Shown piece by piece: positions 27,508 through 35,190 of a DNA stretch of 64,000 bases. The stretch's first letter is position 1. Each line of letters opens with the position of its first letter. Source of the DNA: an uncultured Bacteroidales bacterium (GTDB taxonomy: Bacteria > Bacteroidota > Bacteroidia > Bacteroidales > Bacteroidaceae); the NCBI GenBank assembly GCA_937898885.1, contig CALDKD010000071.1:1-64000 (forward strand), read 5' to 3'. The position numbers and the translations under genes are program-made. The notes beneath the pieces were generated by a model, which saw only the letters and a list, made by a program, of their open reading frames with translations, was not told the origin of the DNA and searched no databases.

Positions 27508-29961
27508 ATGCGAAACTTAAAGTTCTTATTAGGATTCGTCCTGACCGGAATGGCGTGTCAGGCAGGTATGGCGCAGGATCTGAGGCTCAATGAGAAAGGT
27601 TATTACGAGACCCGTGGCGTCAATGTGATGATTTACAGCAATCCTTTCTCTGCCGCATTCTATGATGAGAAGCGCTCTGGAATAGACATTGTCCACCACG
27701 GAGTGCTGACAGTGACAAACGGCGGCGTGCGTATGACCGAGACTCCGGAGCAATGGGACCTTGTGCCGGAAATGAGCAGCCGCGATGTGAACGAGCAGAC
27801 CGGAGAGGTAACAGTCAGGCTCAACTACAAAGAGTACGACTTCGACTCACAAATCAATGTAATTCCATCGGGCAAGGGTTTCAAGGTGACGGTATCTCTT
27901 GACAAGCCTCTCCCGAAGGAGCTTGAGGGCAAGGCCTGTTTCAATCTGGAGTTCCTGCCATCGGCCTACTGGAATCACGCCTATCTGGCAGACGGCAAGC
28001 CGTACTACTTTCCACGCTATGCCGGCCACGAGACCGAGACACGTCCTCTCAGCCAGAAGGCCCTGCAGGTAAACAACCTTATTACATCTGATGTACGCGG
28101 ACGTAATGAGTTCTCCGCCGCCAAGCCTCTGATGGAAGCCAATAAGTTCGTTATGGCACCCGACGAGCCCACGCGTATGATTACCGTAACAAGCGATACC
28201 AGGATGCAGCTGTTTGACGGCCGCATTCTGGCACAGAACGGCTGGTTCGTACTTCACTCATATCTGCCGGCCGGCAAGAGCGGCAAGGTACTGGAGTGGC
28301 AGGTTGACCCCAACTCAGTATCAGACTGGGTAAGAGAGCCTGTAATAGGCTTCTCGCAGGTTGGCTACACCCCCACCCAGCACAAGGAAGCCATCATAGA
28401 GCTTGACCCTAACGGCAAGGCTCTTGAGACTGCAACCCTGTACCGCGTGCTGGAAGACGGCCAGTGCGTGGCCGCAAAGACCATCAGCCTGAATATGTGG
28501 GGCAACTACCTTCGCTACGATTATGCCAAGGCCGATTTCTCAGACATCACAGAGCCTGGCATCTACTATCTGCAGTATGGCAGTCAGAAGACCAACATCT
28601 TCCCGATAGGCAATGAGGTATATCAGCAGGTATGGTACCCTACTCTCGATGTGTGGTTCCCGGTACAGATGGACCATATGGCAGTAAAGGAGGGATATCG
28701 TGTATGGCACGGCGCTCCTCATCTTGACGATGTTGTCCAGGCCCCAATCAACACCCCACATTTTGATATGTTCCAGATGAGCGATCAATACGAGTCTCCA
28801 TACACCGCTTTCCAGCACATTGACGGCTTTGACGAGGGTGCCTGGTTCGATGCCGGCGACTGGGATGTGGAGAGCGGCTCGCACGCGAGCGTGCTTATGA
28901 ATATGGCCGCACTCTGGGATGAGTTCCACCCCGACCGTGACCAGACAATGGTTGACAACGAGAACCGCTATGTAAACATCCACTTCCCCGATGGCAAGCC
29001 CGACCTGCTGCAGCAGATGGCGCACGGCGTGAAGCCTCTTCTCTCCATGGTAGAGAAGATAGGACACGGATGCCGTGGCATCAACCACGCCACACTCTAT
29101 CAGTACAACCGTCTGGACGAGCCAAGCACCATTACCGACAACAAGCGCGGCACAGGCGATGAGCGCTGGCTCTTCACCTACAACCAGCGTGGTCTGGACC
29201 TGCAGTTCATCTCCGCTCTGGCGGCAACGGCAAGATGCATCAGGGAGCTTGACCCTGCCCTTTCAGAGCGTTGCCTGAAGGCAGCTCAGAAACTCTGGAT
29301 TGACAACTCGTCAACACCTGTCGGCCAGGCCATCCAGCCACTTCTCCAGCTTTATCTGGCAACAGGAGACAAGAAGTATTTGGAAGGTGTGGAGGATGCT
29401 CTGCTGGCAAGTATGGCGGGCCGTGGCGGACGTGCCGCTACAAACAACCTGCAGCTTGCCCTGAAGGCCGCTCCCTATATGAGCAAGGGATTCGTTGAGA
29501 GACTGCGTCCGGCGGCAGAGGCCTTCAAGGCACAGATTGACCTTACCGCAGAGAGCAACCCATACGGTGTGAACGGTGTTTATGGCGGTGGATGGGGCAG
29601 CACAGGCTCTGTAGTAGGCCAGGGCATCAACTGCTACTACATCAACAAATACTTCCCCGATATCATCGGCAAGGACTACATCTACCGTTCTGCCGATTTC
29701 ATCTATGGATGCCATCCCTACTCCAACCTCTCATTCGTGACCGGTGTAGGCGTTAAGCCAAAGAATGTGAACTACGGCAACAACCGTGCGGACTTCGCAT
29801 TCATACCGGGAGCTCTGGTTCCCGGCCTGCTTCTGCTTCAGCCTGACTATATTGAGAACAAGGATGACTGGCCATTCTTCTGGGGCCAGAACGAGGCGAC
29901 CATCGGCGGCAACTCATCGTACCTGCTCTTCGGCGCAATGCTCAGCAACATCTCCAGGTAA
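27508..29961 (+). CDS. Glycoside hydrolase family 9 enzyme (endoglucanase-type), exported
   Basis: An 817-residue exported enzyme expected to cut beta-1,4-glucan chains or oligosaccharides. A signal peptide ends near GMAQ (residues 1-22). Residues 25-270 form a long N-terminal beta region without a clear family. An Ig-like cellulase N-domain lies at about 278-368. The GH9 barrel then shows DAGD (448-451, catalytic base), HPYSNLSFVTG (736-746) and the proton donor Glu796 in GQNEATIGGNS. A hairpin terminator shared with the convergent metallophosphoesterase follows. No SusC/SusD pair is nearby, so it is not part of a classic polysaccharide utilisation locus in this window. Confidence 0.88.
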   Translation: MRNLKFLLGFVLTGMACQAGMAQDLRLNEKGYYETRGVNVMIYSNPFSAAFYDEKRSGIDIVHHGVLTVTNGGVRMTETPEQWDLVPEMSSRDVNEQTGEVTVRLNYKEYDFDSQINVIPSGKGFKVTVSLDKPLPKELEGKACFNLEFLPSAYWNHAYLADGKPYYFPRYAGHETETRPLSQKALQVNNLITSDVRGRNEFSAAKPLMEANKFVMAPDEPTRMITVTSDTRMQLFDGRILAQNGWFVLHSYLPAGKSGKVLEWQVDPNSVSDWVREPVIGFSQVGYTPTQHKEAIIELDPNGKALETATLYRVLEDGQCVAAKTISLNMWGNYLRYDYAKADFSDITEPGIYYLQYGSQKTNIFPIGNEVYQQVWYPTLDVWFPVQMDHMAVKEGYRVWHGAPHLDDVVQAPINTPHFDMFQMSDQYESPYTAFQHIDGFDEGAWFDAGDWDVESGSHASVLMNMAALWDEFHPDRDQTMVDNENRYVNIHFPDGKPDLLQQMAHGVKPLLSMVEKIGHGCRGINHATLYQYNRLDEPSTITDNKRGTGDERWLFTYNQRGLDLQFISALAATARCIRELDPALSERCLKAAQKLWIDNSSTPVGQAIQPLLQLYLATGDKKYLEGVEDALLASMAGRGGRAATNNLQLALKAAPYMSKGFVERLRPAAEAFKAQIDLTAESNPYGVNGVYGGGWGSTGSVVGQGINCYYINKYFPDIIGKDYIYRSADFIYGCHPYSNLSFVTGVGVKPKNVNYGNNRADFAFIPGALVPGLLLLQPDYIENKDDWPFFWGQNEATIGGNSSYLLFGAMLSNISR

Positions 29962-29985
29962 TCAGTTTCTGACATACCAATAACA

Positions 29986-30022
29986 AAGCGGCCGCACCGG
30001 GGTTTTCCAGTGTGGCCGCTTG
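29986..30022. terminator. Bidirectional terminator between GH9 and metallophosphoesterase genes
   Basis: Long stem built from AAGCGGCCGCAC on the left and GTGTGGCCGCTT on the right, with one mismatch, around a CGGGGTTTTCCA loop. It lies between convergent stop codons. Confidence 0.8.
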
Positions 30023-30045
30023 ACTTATATCAATCGCTCAGGCGA

Positions 30046-32520
30046 TTACCTCAGATACTTGACACCGTTCCTGATGATGATGCCCTGATAGTCTTCCGTA
30101 ACAGGCAGACCATAGATATTGTACATCACGTCAGTATCAATGTGGTTGTCAACTGTAACAATCTCAACCGGGGTGATATCCTTGCGCTTGATGGTGCGGA
30201 ATATGGTATAAGGCTCAAGGTCCTTGTTTACGGTAACAGTGCCCTTGGCACCCTTGATGGCGCCGCTCTCACCGTAGTTCTTCATATGGAACTCAATGCG
30301 GTTGCTGTAAACGTAAATCATCATAGCCTGGATAACCTTGGCATTCTTGGTATAGTTCTGCTGAATCCAGTCGCCCTCAATTGTGTTGTTGTAGTAACGC
30401 ATACTGCCCAAGAACAGTGATACGAATGAAGGATCGGCATCCGACGGCTCAACCGGGTCAACCGGATCAACCTCCTCTGATACAGCCTCATACTGATAGA
30501 TGCAGTTCTTATAGTCTGCACCGTTAAGTGTCAGAGTGGTGGCAGATGCTGAGAAATCATCAATCTTTGTACCCTTAACACGATACTTGCCGGCTCCAGT
30601 CATATCAACAATCTCGGTACCGAGTGCAGAATAACCCTCGCTGCTGTACTGGTGGATAACCAGATAATATGCGTTGTCCTTGAGCTCGGAGACCTTCTTT
30701 GCCACGAGATTCGCTGCGGTAGGATCCTCTATCTCGAACCAGTAGCCGTGGCCCTGCTCACCGCCATAAACGGCATCGGTCTTGAAGTTGTAGCCGAAGT
30801 CCGCGCCTACCGACATATTATATGTAGTACCGCCGGCAATAACCGATGTGCTGAATCTGTCCTCGCCATCCTCCTTTACAATTTTAGCCTCCTGCCTGTT
30901 TGCGGCGTCAAGCATTGCGATTCTTGAGGTTGAGCTGTCCCAGCCAAGATACTTACCGTTGGCAAAACCCTTCATATAGTACTTGTAGCTGCTGCCCTCC
31001 TGAGGCTCTGAGCTGGTCTTTCCCTCAACATACTGATAAACGCACTTGCCGAAATCTGCAGCCGGAAGGGAGAGAGACTCCACGGATGAGCTCATACCGC
31101 TTACTGCGATGCCCTCCAGACGGAACTTTCCGGCATTGTCAGTATTCTTCAGACTGTTGCTGAGTGCCATATAACCATTATAGTTCTGGATGATTACATA
31201 GTACTTGCCTGCCTCTGGCTCTGCGACCTTGGTAGCGGCAAGAGTCTCTGCCGCAGGATCGGCAATCTCGAACCAGTAACCGCTGTTCTGCTCACCGCTG
31301 CCTGCGCTTCCTGACTTGAAGTTGAAGCCGGTTCCGGCTGACAGATAATAGCTTGAGTTGTTGTAAGAGATGGTGGTGGTAAGCAGTGAGCCGTTGGTGA
31401 CTACAGACACAGGCTGTTTGTCAGCCTCATCTGCCAGACCGATGTTGGAGTTTGAGGTCGGAACTACTGCCAGATACTTGGCAACGCCGTCCACAATGGT
31501 CTTGAGATAGAATGCGGACTCCACTACTGGCTCCGGCTCCGGCTCAACATAACCCTGAACGGTGCCGTTCACGTGATTCTCATCGAATGAGGAGATCACC
31601 TTGCCGTTAACATCATATCTTGTAACACGCTGTGAGGTCTTCTCGCGGATATATGCCTTGTCGCCACCGTGATCGTGACCGTAAAGCATAATCAGGTTAG
31701 GATACTGGGAAAGGGCAGCCTTCAGCTCCTTGGCGCCAGACTCGCTCTTGGTCTCATTCTGACCCTTGTTGGCGGCAGAGATAGAGTTGCTGTCTCCGAA
31801 CGGGATATGGACAAGGAAGAACAGGGTCTTGTCAGGATCATCGGCATAAAGGCTTGCAATCTTCTTGCTGACCCACTCAACAGACTCCTTTGAGTAGTAA
31901 TAGTTCTCGTTTGACTTGAACAGATACTTGGCGGTGTTCAGAACAACGAAGTCGAAACCACCTACCTCGTAATGGTAAGCAGCCAGCAGTTTCATATCCT
32001 TGGAGCCATTTTTTACGGTCTCATAGAAGCACTCATCCGGAGCAAGCTCACCTACATCTTCTGACATTGGCTCAGTATAATAATCGGCGGAGTTCCATCC
32101 CTTTACCTTGTCGTCTCCATAGCCTGCGGCATCGTACTCGTGATTACCGCTTGCATAGATTACCGGAGTGGGAGCTCCCTCTGGGAATGCACCGCGTGTG
32201 GCTTTCTCAAGCAGTGTTCTGGCCTTCTTCCAGTGTCTCTCGGTAGGAGCGGTTACCTGGCTGGTGTAGTCACCGCCAAGAAGCATCAGGTCTATTGTCT
32301 CCTCCTGGCCCATCTTGGTCAATGTCGTGTTGATTGTTCCACGAAGACGTACCTTGCTGGTACTCTCACAATCAATCATGTCGTACTCGGTGTGAAGGTC
32401 GCTCAGACAGGCAATTGTCATGAGCAGGGAATCCTCACCCTCGGACTGCTGGGCCTTGGATGGAAGCATCCATAAAGATGCCACAAGAGCCAGACTTAAA
32501 CAGCGTAGCATTTTTCTCAT
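30046..32520 (-). CDS. Exported calcineurin-like metallophosphoesterase with two repeats and a sorting-like C-terminus
   Basis: An 824-residue exported protein. After a signal peptide (1-24) a calcineurin-like phosphoesterase domain spans about 33-300, with SDLH (40-43), GGDY (82-85), GNHE (125-128) and GHDH (281-284) supplying the two-metal site. Two homologous modules of about 165 residues follow at 336-500 and 512-680. Each has the pattern FNFKSGSAGSGEQNSGYWFE / YNFKTDAVYGGEQGHGYWFE, a YYxVIxxY strand and a CxYQY end. The last ~40 residues (YNIYGLPV...IIRNGVKYLR) look like a T9SS-type sorting domain. The phosphoester substrate is unknown; the modules may bind cell-surface glycans, which is inference. 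Confidence 0.83.
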   Translation of the reverse strand: MRKMLRCLSLALVASLWMLPSKAQQSEGEDSLLMTIACLSDLHTEYDMIDCESTSKVRLRGTINTTLTKMGQEETIDLMLLGGDYTSQVTAPTERHWKKARTLLEKATRGAFPEGAPTPVIYASGNHEYDAAGYGDDKVKGWNSADYYTEPMSEDVGELAPDECFYETVKNGSKDMKLLAAYHYEVGGFDFVVLNTAKYLFKSNENYYYSKESVEWVSKKIASLYADDPDKTLFFLVHIPFGDSNSISAANKGQNETKSESGAKELKAALSQYPNLIMLYGHDHGGDKAYIREKTSQRVTRYDVNGKVISSFDENHVNGTVQGYVEPEPEPVVESAFYLKTIVDGVAKYLAVVPTSNSNIGLADEADKQPVSVVTNGSLLTTTISYNNSSYYLSAGTGFNFKSGSAGSGEQNSGYWFEIADPAAETLAATKVAEPEAGKYYVIIQNYNGYMALSNSLKNTDNAGKFRLEGIAVSGMSSSVESLSLPAADFGKCVYQYVEGKTSSEPQEGSSYKYYMKGFANGKYLGWDSSTSRIAMLDAANRQEAKIVKEDGEDRFSTSVIAGGTTYNMSVGADFGYNFKTDAVYGGEQGHGYWFEIEDPTAANLVAKKVSELKDNAYYLVIHQYSSEGYSALGTEIVDMTGAGKYRVKGTKIDDFSASATTLTLNGADYKNCIYQYEAVSEEVDPVDPVEPSDADPSFVSLFLGSMRYYNNTIEGDWIQQNYTKNAKVIQAMMIYVYSNRIEFHMKNYGESGAIKGAKGTVTVNKDLEPYTIFRTIKRKDITPVEIVTVDNHIDTDVMYNIYGLPVTEDYQGIIIRNGVKYLR

Positions 32521-32567
32521 AAGCTTTGTATTTAAAATTAATAAACTATAATTACGGTTTAGAAACG

Positions 32568-32599
32568 CAAATGTAAGCGAAGTTCACAATAATGCCAAG
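32568..32599 (-). promoter_or_regulatory. Promoter for the metallophosphoesterase gene
   Basis: On the minus strand CTTG (32596-32599), a 20-base spacer and TACATTTG (32568-32575). One mismatch in the -33 box. It gives a leader of about 40 bases. Confidence 0.55.
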
Positions 32600-32794
32600 C
32601 AAATCCGCAAAAAACCGCAGATGATATTCTGTTGTTTACGTCATGACAGAGTCAAGGCTGCTACGGAATTGCTAATTGGTAGTCTTCAAGTTGCCTGCGC
32701 GTGTTCTCCGTGGGGTATCCGTTATGCCTTCGTTTTGCCTTTGCCGCGCCTTGACCATTTCACCGATGTTTTTCCGCTCAAAAACGGAGCCAGA

Positions 32795-32816
32795 GCGAAC
32801 AACAAGCGAACAACAA
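32795..32816. repeat. Tandem 11-base repeat
   Basis: Two perfect adjacent copies of GCGAACAACAA in the divergent promoter region before the CE1-like esterase gene. Confidence 0.8.
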
Positions 32817-32862
32817 AACGGACGTTTATTCAAGTAAATTCCGCTCCGCCCCAGAAAATTGC

Positions 32863-32870
32863 TAACTTTG
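32863..32870 (+). promoter_or_regulatory. -7 box for the CE1-like esterase gene
   Basis: TAACTTTG lies 23 bases before the ATG at 32894. The -33 region has no clear TTTG. Confidence 0.5.
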
Positions 32871-32893
32871 CTGAAAACATTTCAATATAAGAT

Positions 32894-34060
32894 ATGAGAC
32901 ATCTTGCACTGACAATCATTGCGGCGGCTGCCGTTTGTCTGGGCGCAAAGGCCCAGAGGATGCCGGGAAGGGTGAGCTTTCCCGAAGGCTCCTATTCCCC
33001 TGTGACCAATATCAACCGTAACGGGTTCCCCAGGGTACTTCAGGACGGCAGTGTAATGTTCCAGACAAATGCGCCGGCTGCCAGTAACGTGCAGATTGAC
33101 CTTGGAGGCAGAAAGTACGATATGGTCAAAGGCGACAACGGCGTATGGAGCGTGACTACAGCAACGCAGGTGCCGGGCTTCCATTATTATTCGCTGATAG
33201 TTGACGAAGTGTCGGTCAGCGACCCGGCCAGCTACACCTTCTACGGATGCAGCCGCGTGTCGAGCGCCATTGAGATCCGCGAGGACGGCTGCGACGACTT
33301 CGAGGTGCAGGACGTTCCGCACGGTCAGGTGCGCACGCTGAGCTACTATTCCAATCTTGAAAAGGCCTGGCGTCCGATATGCGTCTATACTCCTGCCGGT
33401 TACGACGAAGGCAACAAGCGTTATCCTGTCGTATATATACAGCATGGCGGTGGCGAGGACCACACCGGATGGATGGCTCAGGGACGCGTTGCCAACATTC
33501 TGGACAACCTGATTGCCCAGGGCAAGGCCGTGCCTATGATTGTGGTGAGCCCCAACAGCAACATCACCCGTACCTCTGGCGGAATGGGCGGATACAGCCG
33601 CACAGGAATGAAGCCTTATCTTGAAGAGATGGCGATGGAGATTATTCCGTTCATTGACAAGACATTCCGGACCAAGGCCGATGCGAGACACCGCGCTATG
33701 TGCGGCCTTTCAATGGGAGGCGGTCAGTCATTCTACATCGGCCTGAACAGCCCTCAGCTCTTTGCCAACGTAGGAATCTTCTCAACCGGAATGTTCGGCG
33801 GCATTCAGCAGGCCAAAGAACTGGATTTGGAAAACGAGGTGCCCGGAATATTGTCTGAAACCGAAAAATTCAACAGTCAGTTTGACCATTTTTACATGAC
33901 CTGCGGTGAGCAGGACCCCAGAATTGAGCATACCCGCAAAATGGCTGCCAAGATGCAGGCTGCCGGCATTGATGTAGAGTTTGAGTCATTCCCCGGAGAC
34001 CACGAGTGGCAACCGTGGCGCAAATCGCTGCATGCATTTGCGCAGAAGCTGTTCAAATAA
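32894..34060 (+). CDS. Exported CE1-like esterase with N-terminal Ig-like domain
   Basis: A 388-residue exported alpha/beta-hydrolase. A signal peptide ends near GAKAQ (residues 1-21). Residues about 45-125 form an Ig-like (E-set) domain common in front of Bacteroidetes CE1 esterases. The hydrolase part has a conserved HGGGEDHTGW loop (184-193), the nucleophile Ser273 in GLSMGG, and probable acid and base at Asp341 and His370 (GDHEW). Relatives deacetylate xylan or release ferulic acid; which applies here cannot be decided. It follows the secreted hydrolase group and precedes the YkuE-like gene by 44 bases. Confidence 0.85.
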   Translation: MRHLALTIIAAAAVCLGAKAQRMPGRVSFPEGSYSPVTNINRNGFPRVLQDGSVMFQTNAPAASNVQIDLGGRKYDMVKGDNGVWSVTTATQVPGFHYYSLIVDEVSVSDPASYTFYGCSRVSSAIEIREDGCDDFEVQDVPHGQVRTLSYYSNLEKAWRPICVYTPAGYDEGNKRYPVVYIQHGGGEDHTGWMAQGRVANILDNLIAQGKAVPMIVVSPNSNITRTSGGMGGYSRTGMKPYLEEMAMEIIPFIDKTFRTKADARHRAMCGLSMGGGQSFYIGLNSPQLFANVGIFSTGMFGGIQQAKELDLENEVPGILSETEKFNSQFDHFYMTCGEQDPRIEHTRKMAAKMQAAGIDVEFESFPGDHEWQPWRKSLHAFAQKLFK

Positions 34061-34104
34061 CCAATCCCGACAGTCCGGATGTGGAGTAAGATAGCGCCGC
34101 GTGT

Positions 34105-35085
34105 ATGAAGTATCTGATAATAGCCATATTGTTCATAGGAATTGTTTTGGTGCTGGTGCCTAACATTTTGTTTGTGGCACTTAGAATAATCTCTACAATT
34201 TTCCGCTTTAGGATACCATACAGGCCATTTGGCATAGTAGCGGCAGGACTATTCCTGGCATCGGCATTGACGCTTACCTATGGGTACGGCATAGGCAGAT
34301 TCAGGTACGAGGTGAGAAGCTGGGAGTTTGCGGACGCATCTGTCCCCGAGGCGTTCAACGGATACAGGATTGTCCACATATCCGATATTCACAGCGGAGG
34401 CTGGATAGGCCATGAGCGCAGATTGCAGAGAATAATCGATGAAATCAGCGAAATCGGTCCTGATCTGATATGCTTTACAGGCGACCTTGTCGATATCAGT
34501 CCGGACGAGGCTTTAAAGCTGGCTCCCGTTCTCAAGACACTGAACGCGCCGGATGGAGTAATATCCGTCCTTGGCAATCACGACTATATTCCATACAACC
34601 GGAGTATCAGTGAGGGTGAGCGTTCACAGTTAATAGAAAAACTTACATTCATAGAGCGCGACACACTTGGTTGGATACTTTTGATGAACCAGAATGCAAT
34701 CATTCGCAAAGGGGGCGACAGCATAGCCATCATAGGAACGGAGAACCAGAGTATGGGCATTCACAATGTGGTGCAGAGAGGGGATTTACCAAAAGCAATG
34801 GAGGGTACTGACGGTATGATGCGCATTCTGCTCACGCATGACCCGACCCACTGGCACGGTCAGGTTACAGGCAAGACCGACATCCCGCTCACGCTGTCCG
34901 GACACACTCACGCCATGCAGTTCCGCATTGCCAGATTCACTCCATCACGCTGGCTTTTTCCTGAATATGCCGGCCTTTACACCGATGGAGCGCGGCAGCT
35001 TTATGTGAACATCGGACTGGGCGGCTCAATGCCGGTACGCATCGGCGCCACTCCCGAGATTACCGTACTCACGCTGAAGCGATGA
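34105..35085 (+). CDS. YkuE-like membrane-anchored metallophosphoesterase
   Basis: A 326-residue protein with two N-terminal hydrophobic segments (about 3-28 and 42-62) and a calcineurin-like phosphoesterase domain facing outside. Metal ligands are visible in SDIHSGG (from 93), GDLVD (about 125), GNHD (about 153), THDP and SGHTHAMQ (about 265). The arrangement matches the YkuE/LpxH-like group that hydrolyses phosphoesters of lipids or cyclic nucleotides; the substrate is not known. It follows the CE1-like gene on the same strand and could be co-transcribed. Confidence 0.85.
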   Translation: MKYLIIAILFIGIVLVLVPNILFVALRIISTIFRFRIPYRPFGIVAAGLFLASALTLTYGYGIGRFRYEVRSWEFADASVPEAFNGYRIVHISDIHSGGWIGHERRLQRIIDEISEIGPDLICFTGDLVDISPDEALKLAPVLKTLNAPDGVISVLGNHDYIPYNRSISEGERSQLIEKLTFIERDTLGWILLMNQNAIIRKGGDSIAIIGTENQSMGIHNVVQRGDLPKAMEGTDGMMRILLTHDPTHWHGQVTGKTDIPLTLSGHTHAMQFRIARFTPSRWLFPEYAGLYTDGARQLYVNIGLGGSMPVRIGATPEITVLTLKR

Positions 35086-35114
35086 CCTTGCGATGAAATA
35101 AAACGCGATATTCC

Positions 35115-35145
35115 ATTGCCAGCAGTGCGCCTTTATATAACTTTG
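35115..35145 (+). promoter_or_regulatory. Promoter of the leuS operon
   Basis: ATTG (35115-35118), a 19-base spacer and TAACTTTG (35138-35145). One mismatch in the -33 box. Leader of about 40 bases; no T-box structure was seen. Confidence 0.6.
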
Positions 35146-35190
35146 CAATTAAATTGCATAGTAAGAACAAAAATAAAATCATAATCAGAG

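Larger units (their letters stand above)
32521..32893. other. Divergent intergenic region with simple repeats
   Basis: A 373-base divergent region. It contains minus promoter 32568-32599, a plus -7 box at 32863-32870, a tandem 11-base repeat at 32795-32816, and pyrimidine-rich repeats such as CCTTCGTTTTGCC. No RNA gene was recognised. Confidence 0.6.

Noticed and set aside
32882..33691. 269-codon open frame on the minus strand
   Set aside because: It is antisense to the CE1-like esterase, whose signal peptide and GLSMGG motif show the plus strand is coding.
35086..35190. T-box leader before leuS
   Set aside because: Only about 40 bases lie between the promoter and the ATG, too short for a T-box, and these are rare in this phylum.
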